From Sphaerosporella brunnea (Eukaryota; Ascomycota; Pezizomycetes; Pezizales; Pyronemataceae), in assembly GCA_008704415.1 (NCBI GenBank), contig VXIS01000630.1:1-10923 (forward strand): a DNA stretch of 10,923 nucleotides. Reading direction: 5' to 3'. Positions 7,826 to 10,923 of the stretch are shown piece after piece. A model generated the notes under the pieces. It was not told the DNA's origin and searched no databases. It was given only the letters and a program-made list of their open reading frames with translations. How positions within the stretch are numbered: position 1 is the first letter of the stretch; every line of letters begins with the position of its first letter. A program made the position numbers and the translations under genes.

Positions 7826-8090
7826 CTTGTTGTTTATCGCCGGGTGAGGAGGCCGATAGGTTGACAATGCTGTGGTCCGAAGGAGATGATTTCGGTTGCT
7901 CAGACTGTAGCTATGCTGTAGGCCGCAGAATAGCGGGTGCGCAGGCTTTCGCTTCTCCGGAATATCTGACGCCCAGATAGCTGTAGTCGAGGTGATGCGG
8001 CTCAGTGGAGATAGGTTGAAATTGAACCCCTCCTTCCTTCGGGATGCGAAGGGAATTAATCCCATCGATAGAACGCGCGCGGCGCTGTAG
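7826..8090 (-). other. 5' leader of the LTR element
   Basis: The stretch lies between the primer-binding site and the acidic ORF. The minus frame is open back to 8065, but the residues (Ser/Arg/Leu/Pro-rich) show no acidic repeat or domain. I treat it as untranslated leader, which in such elements also carries the RNA packaging signal. Confidence 0.4.
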
Positions 8091-8108
8091 TTGCAAGTGC
8101 TGCTACCA
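8091..8108 (-). promoter_or_regulatory. Primer-binding site of the LTR element
   Basis: In element sense the 5' LTR ends CTCTCA, then AC, then TGGTAGCAGCACTTGC. TGG pairs with the CCA tail of a tRNA, and TGGTAGC pairs with GCTACCA, the end of eukaryotic initiator Met tRNA as used by Ty1. Pairing beyond seven bases cannot be judged without the host tRNA set, so another tRNA or an internal tRNA cut is possible. Confidence 0.7.
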
Positions 8109-8110
8109 GT

Positions 8111-8223
8111 TGAGAGGTGGGTATAGTGGTATGTAGAGGTCTAAGTCTATTCGGAGCTTGACCCGGGGTGTCTATCTAGCTAGGTGCATCAAGCATCACT
8201 CTACCCGTATCCCGCACCCTACA
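8111..8223 (-). repeat. 5' LTR (113 bp)
   Basis: This is the partner of 4431-4543, with identical length and TG...CA ends. In element sense it should carry the promoter and transcription start; no clear TATA box is seen in so short a repeat. Confidence 0.88.
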
Positions 8224-8272
8224 CCTGTCGTTTTTCTTAACATCCCGAAATAAAAGCCCTTTAAACTCAGTA

Positions 8273-8354
8273 GTCTGGAAGGTCCACTTCTAAACTGTTT
8301 AGAAGTGAAAACCATTCAAACACCCCTGTAAACCGGTTTAGAAGCCTTCCAGAC
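8273..8354. repeat. Nested palindromes in the right transposon end
   Basis: GTCTGGAAGG (8273-8282) pairs with CCTTCCAGAC (8345-8354). Inside, CACTTCTAAAC (8285-8295) and GTTTAGAAGTG (8297-8307) form a perfect 11-bp stem around one base. TAAACCGGTTTA (8329-8340) is a perfect 12-bp palindrome. The unit TTTAGAAG, on either strand, occurs three times. Repeated subterminal motifs of this sort often bind a transposase. Confidence 0.75.
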
Positions 8355-8370
8355 CTTACGGGAAGTCATC
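8345..8370 (-). repeat. Right terminal inverted repeat
   Basis: The reverse complement of this stretch matches 2853-2878 with one mismatch (A for C after GATGACTTCCCGT). The outer flank begins AATTGC. Confidence 0.65.
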
Positions 8371-8545
8371 AATTGCTCGCTTTGTTAAAAAGAATATTCT
8401 CAACGGGCAGCAACACAACTAGTCACAACAGAAACAGTCCATCCTTTAAGTTCAGGGAAAAAATAAATTAAAAAAAAAAAAAAAAAAAATCCATACCCCA
8501 ATCTTCATCTATAACCTGTAACCTTCAAGCGGCTCCCCTCCTCCC
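8371..8545. other. Intergenic spacer with A20 tract
   Basis: No gene is seen. A run of 20 A (8470-8489) follows an AT-rich stretch about 60 bp beyond the stop of the minus-strand gene on the right, so on that strand it is a T-rich 3' flank. It could be the tail of a retroposed copy on plus, but the sequence before it resembles nothing recognisable. Confidence 0.5.
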
Positions 8546-8876
8546 TCAAGATTCTTCGTCAGATTCCTGGTCGGACTCTGGCTCTGGGGGAAGAATCCCA
8601 AAGAACGACGTGGGCTGCTGGTCCACTGGCTTCGGGTTGCCAGACATCAAACTCATAGTGTGGCTGCCGATTGGCCCAGCGTGCTTGGACAGGCTGACCG
8701 CAGCCATTCGCATGGACAGGCCCCCCCTGCCGGCAGTTGAATCGGGCTTCTCCCCCTCCTCTTCTTTCGGCTGTTCTTTCGATACGACAAGCGCATTGAT
8801 CACCATCTTGTCCGGTTTGCCTTGCTTATAGGCCTTGAATGCCTCTGGCGTGCCAGGAACCTGCACTTTCTTGATA

Positions 8877-8947
8877 CTGCGGACAGGGATCAGCTGGGTT
8901 ACCAGTGTCGGGAAGAAAAAGCCAATTGGGGGGGGGGGGGGGCATAC
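8877..8947 (-). other. 71-nt intron with C15 tract
   Basis: The donor GTATGC is followed almost at once by fifteen C in coding sense (G run 8928-8942 on plus). Then come a CTGAT branch-like site and the acceptor CCGCAG. Splicing joins AAG-CC to T-ATC in frame, giving HYKPIKKVQVPG. Without it the frame runs into Pro repeats and a stop. Confidence 0.75.
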
Positions 8948-9487
8948 GGCTTGTAATGGATCTCACTCAACAGGTCGCCGTTATTATTAAAAATCGCGTT
9001 CTTGAAATCCAGCTAACTGTTCCCGGGGTATATGAAGCGACCAGAGGTTTTGAACGCATTTTCAAGGTTCTGCCTTAGTTTGGTGAGGTGTTTGCCAATG
9101 CCGGAGCTCATTTTCGTTTCGATGCGCTGTATCATATCGGCAGTGATAAATGTGAAGTCGCCCTTCACGAAGCGCGTATTCTCCACCTTCAAGTTCGCCG
9201 GATTACCGGTGGCCGGATATCCGGACAGCTTCATCTCCAAAACCCCGTTGATGCTGGTGGTCACCTCAATGTCGAAGTTCCAGCGGATCGTGAAGGTGTA
9301 CCTGCCGCGCGAGGGGTTGGTTATAAGCGGTGTGATGTAGGGGAGAGGGGGTCTCACCGGAGTGCGGTCCATGGGTTTGACAAGTCCGCGTTATTGCTCG
9401 AGACGTGATCGTAAAGGTAGTCGGTGGCGCCGACGATGTGGAGCAGGGCTTTTCCGGACTCCCAGCGCACGGTGACGTTGGTGGTGC

Positions 9488-9532
9488 CTGGATATATATC
9501 CGTCAGTCCCCGCACAACAACCTCACTTACAC
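9488..9532 (-). other. Intron-like segment kept in frame
   Basis: The sequence GTAAGT (9530-9525), a GACTGAC branch site and ATCCAG (ending 9488) make a strong 43-nt intron pattern, but removing 43 nt breaks the frame of the downstream protein. Using GTGTAA two bases earlier gives 45 nt and keeps the frame. Left unspliced it is also open (VSEVVVRGLTDIYPG). Splicing is undecided. Confidence 0.4.
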
Positions 9533-10923
9533 GTTTAGCCACTGATAGCCGAGCAACAGTCTACATACTAGACGAATCATCGCCGGCGTACCAGCTTTCC
9601 GCATGCGGATTCCTGAACCTGGATAGTGTTTGGACTGTATTTGTAGAAGCGATATTCCGACGGCTTTGTCTCGTTGTCGACATGGAATTCATAGACTTGG
9701 TCCCAAATGGATGGGTGGTCGCCATACGAAGCTAATATCCAATGGCTGGTTGTAGGTGATTGACCACGCACTTGGCGCATCGAACTCGGTGTCGTACGGA
9801 CGGATCACTGAGATCTGGTTCAGAGGCTGTAAGTTCGGTAAGAGGAACTTCTTTATGAAGAGGTCATGGTTCAACGCAAAGGTGCCGTCCGATCCTGGTG
9901 CACCATTCGAGGCTGCAGGTTAACAGAAGTTGCCCACGGGGTCGAGCTGCACGCCCTTAGGCATCGGGTTGCCCGTCACCATCTCGCAATACAAAATGCT
10001 ATTGGCATCAGCTTTCCCTCCAAAACCGGTTGAGGGGAGGCCTTTCTCGTCAAGGTAGGGGTAGACTTGGTGGCGCATGCTGGTTGGTGCTAGCGTGTAG
10101 GGTCTGTTAGCCAGAACTCTCTCTCTCTACAATTGCAGAGAAGGGAGAAAGGAAGAAGGGCAGATAACAGCAGGATAACAAACCATAGGTAGGTTTCAGT
10201 GGATCGACTATGGCAAACTGAGTCAGCACTGAACAAGTTGTGATTGCAGAAGACATTACGCTCTGTGGCCGGTGGAAGCGTCAACTGGACTCCCAGCAGC
10301 GTCAACCCTTTCGTCTCCTGTGACTCTGCCCATGTGCTGAGGATATTCTTGAACGTGACGGTGTTTTCGTCCCCAATATCGTCTGTGAAGTCCTCCCACG
10401 TCCTTTCATGGCCGTCCTGATCAAGCCCGAAATACGACTGAGAGTACACAAAGTCACTCCAGTAGGCATCTATCCGATCCTCAGCATCAATTAAACCGGG
10501 TTGGGACGTAGGGGGGTGAGGGAAGGGCAGGTGTCTCACCCGTCAACTTTGCATACAGCCGCTGCACGGTGTAATCTCCTGGGATCGCAAAATGCTGCTC
10601 AATAAATTCGCGCTGCTTTTTCTTCCTTTCTCTCGTGCGGCGATCATCCTTTGGGTCGTCCGTGATATCCTGCCTCTCGAGATCGCATTGCACGGCGATG
10701 ATCCAGTTGTCAAGCTTCTCGTCGATCTCTCCATCCGCGGTCTTCAACGTGCCTTTCTTGAATCTTCATCTCGGTCAGTCCCCCTCCCCCACACCACCAT
10801 CCCCTCCCCCCCCCTTTTTTTCTTCTCGCCTATTGGTCTGGAAACTCACCGAATCTGGTAATAGATCTTTGACAGATTCGAGCCGGTGTTGCCTGGGAGC
10901 AATATCCGCGAGGGGTAGAGCTC

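Larger units (their letters stand above)
4431..8223 (-). mobile_element. Non-autonomous LTR retrotransposon with gag-like ORF
   Basis: Two 113-bp direct repeats (4431-4543 and 8111-8223) begin TG, end CA and differ at three positions. CCTGT flanks both sides (4426-4430 and 8224-8228) as a 5-bp target-site duplication. Read on the minus strand, the 5' LTR is followed after two bases by TGGTAGCAGC, the form of a tRNA primer-binding site. The 3' LTR is preceded by the purine-rich GGGATGGGAGTGGT. The interior encodes an acidic protein and a gag-like protein, both on minus. No protease, reverse transcriptase, RNase H or integrase motif is recognisable in about 3.5 kb. It would therefore depend on a partner element in trans. 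The interior is unusually rich in tandem duplications. The gag frame is broken, so this copy is probably dead. Confidence 0.85.
2853..8370. mobile_element. Candidate TIR DNA transposon, split by a nested LTR element
   Basis: The 26 bp at 2853-2878 match the reverse complement of 8345-8370 at 25 of 26 positions. Similarity continues inward, with an indel, to a shared AAACCGG. Subtracting the LTR element and one target-site copy leaves about 1.7 kb, containing a Myb/SANT-like pseudogene and no transposase that I can see. The original element was therefore probably non-autonomous, or was a part of a two-gene element such as PIF/Harbinger, where a Myb-like protein accompanies the transposase. No convincing flanking duplication is visible; ATTG lies next to both ends, but that is weak. 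Alternatively, two inverted copies of a repeat may flank the locus by chance. Confidence 0.5.
8546..10923 (-). pseudogene. 3' part of a large multi-intron gene, decayed
   Basis: The gene enters from the right edge. Probable exons: 10850-10923, 10540-10763, 10260-10469, 10184-10207, about 9358-10122, 8948-9301 and 8546-8876. Introns: 10764-10849 (GTGAGT, CTGAC), 10470-10539, 10208-10259 (CTGAC), 10123-10183 (weakest; the acceptor lies in an AG repeat), 9302-9357 and 8877-8947. All keep the frame. The product (about 650 residues here) has LDNWIIAVQCDLERQD, an EFIEQHFAIPGDYTVQRLYAKLT segment, FGGKADANSILYCEMVTGNPMPKG, beta-rich YTFTIRWNFDIEV, and NLENAFKTSGRFIYPGNS, ending in an acidic tail EPESDQESDEES. 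Stops TAA 9920-9922, TAG 9561-9563 and TAG 9013-9015 each lie where Gln would continue the protein. Frame changes occur near 9735 and 9595. Family not recognised, though it looks like a conserved soluble protein. Confidence 0.6.

Noticed and set aside
2853..8370. Starship-type giant element
   Set aside because: No tyrosine-recombinase captain (DUF3435) is visible, and the region is short with inverted ends.
8470..8489. Poly(A) tail of a LINE or processed gene copy
   Set aside because: No recognisable element lies upstream on plus and no target duplication is seen around it.

Overview
The window reads as nuclear DNA of a filamentous fungus, probably an ascomycete. The evidence is short introns (about 45-86 nt) with GTRNGN donors, CTGAC/CTGAT branch sites and YAG acceptors, together with lineage-typical proteins: a TET/JBP-like oxygenase, a DUF6818-like Myb/SANT protein, and an LTR element with a short LTR. 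No rRNA, tRNA, CRISPR array or bacterial operon structure is visible. Species cannot be fixed from sequence alone.

Layout, left to right. Positions 1-600 hold decayed coding-like sequence without an intact gene. Positions 603-760 are a purine-rich degenerate array. Positions 770-2090 (minus) carry the only gene that looks whole: a 423-residue TET/JBP-type 2-oxoglutarate/Fe(II) dioxygenase in two exons, with the HxD, distal His and Arg signatures all present. Its upstream side is a 45-bp minisatellite (2271-2771).

Positions 2853-8370 form a nest. The outer layer is a candidate DNA transposon of about 1.7 kb, with near-identical 26-bp terminal inverted repeats (2853-2878 and 8345-8370). It contains a broken DUF6818-like plus coiled-coil gene (3219-4384, plus). 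Inserted in it is a complete-looking 3793-bp LTR retroelement in minus orientation (4431-8223). That element has 113-bp LTRs (TG...CA, 110/113 identical), a CCTGT target-site duplication, a TGG-type primer-binding site and a purine-rich tract. It has no recognisable protease, reverse transcriptase, RNase H or integrase. It encodes an acidic protein and a long gag-like frame with a C2H2 finger; the gag-like frame is closed only by three TGA codons over about 768 codons.

Positions 8546-10923 (minus) are the 3' part of a large multi-intron gene that begins beyond the right edge. Its family is not recognised. It carries three Gln-to-stop type changes and about two frameshifts, so it looks like a pseudogene, although its splice signals remain good.

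Taken together this is a transposon-rich accessory region. A possible modified-cytosine oxidase sits beside mobile elements whose stop codons look like C-to-T decay. That functional link is inference from position and mutation type only.
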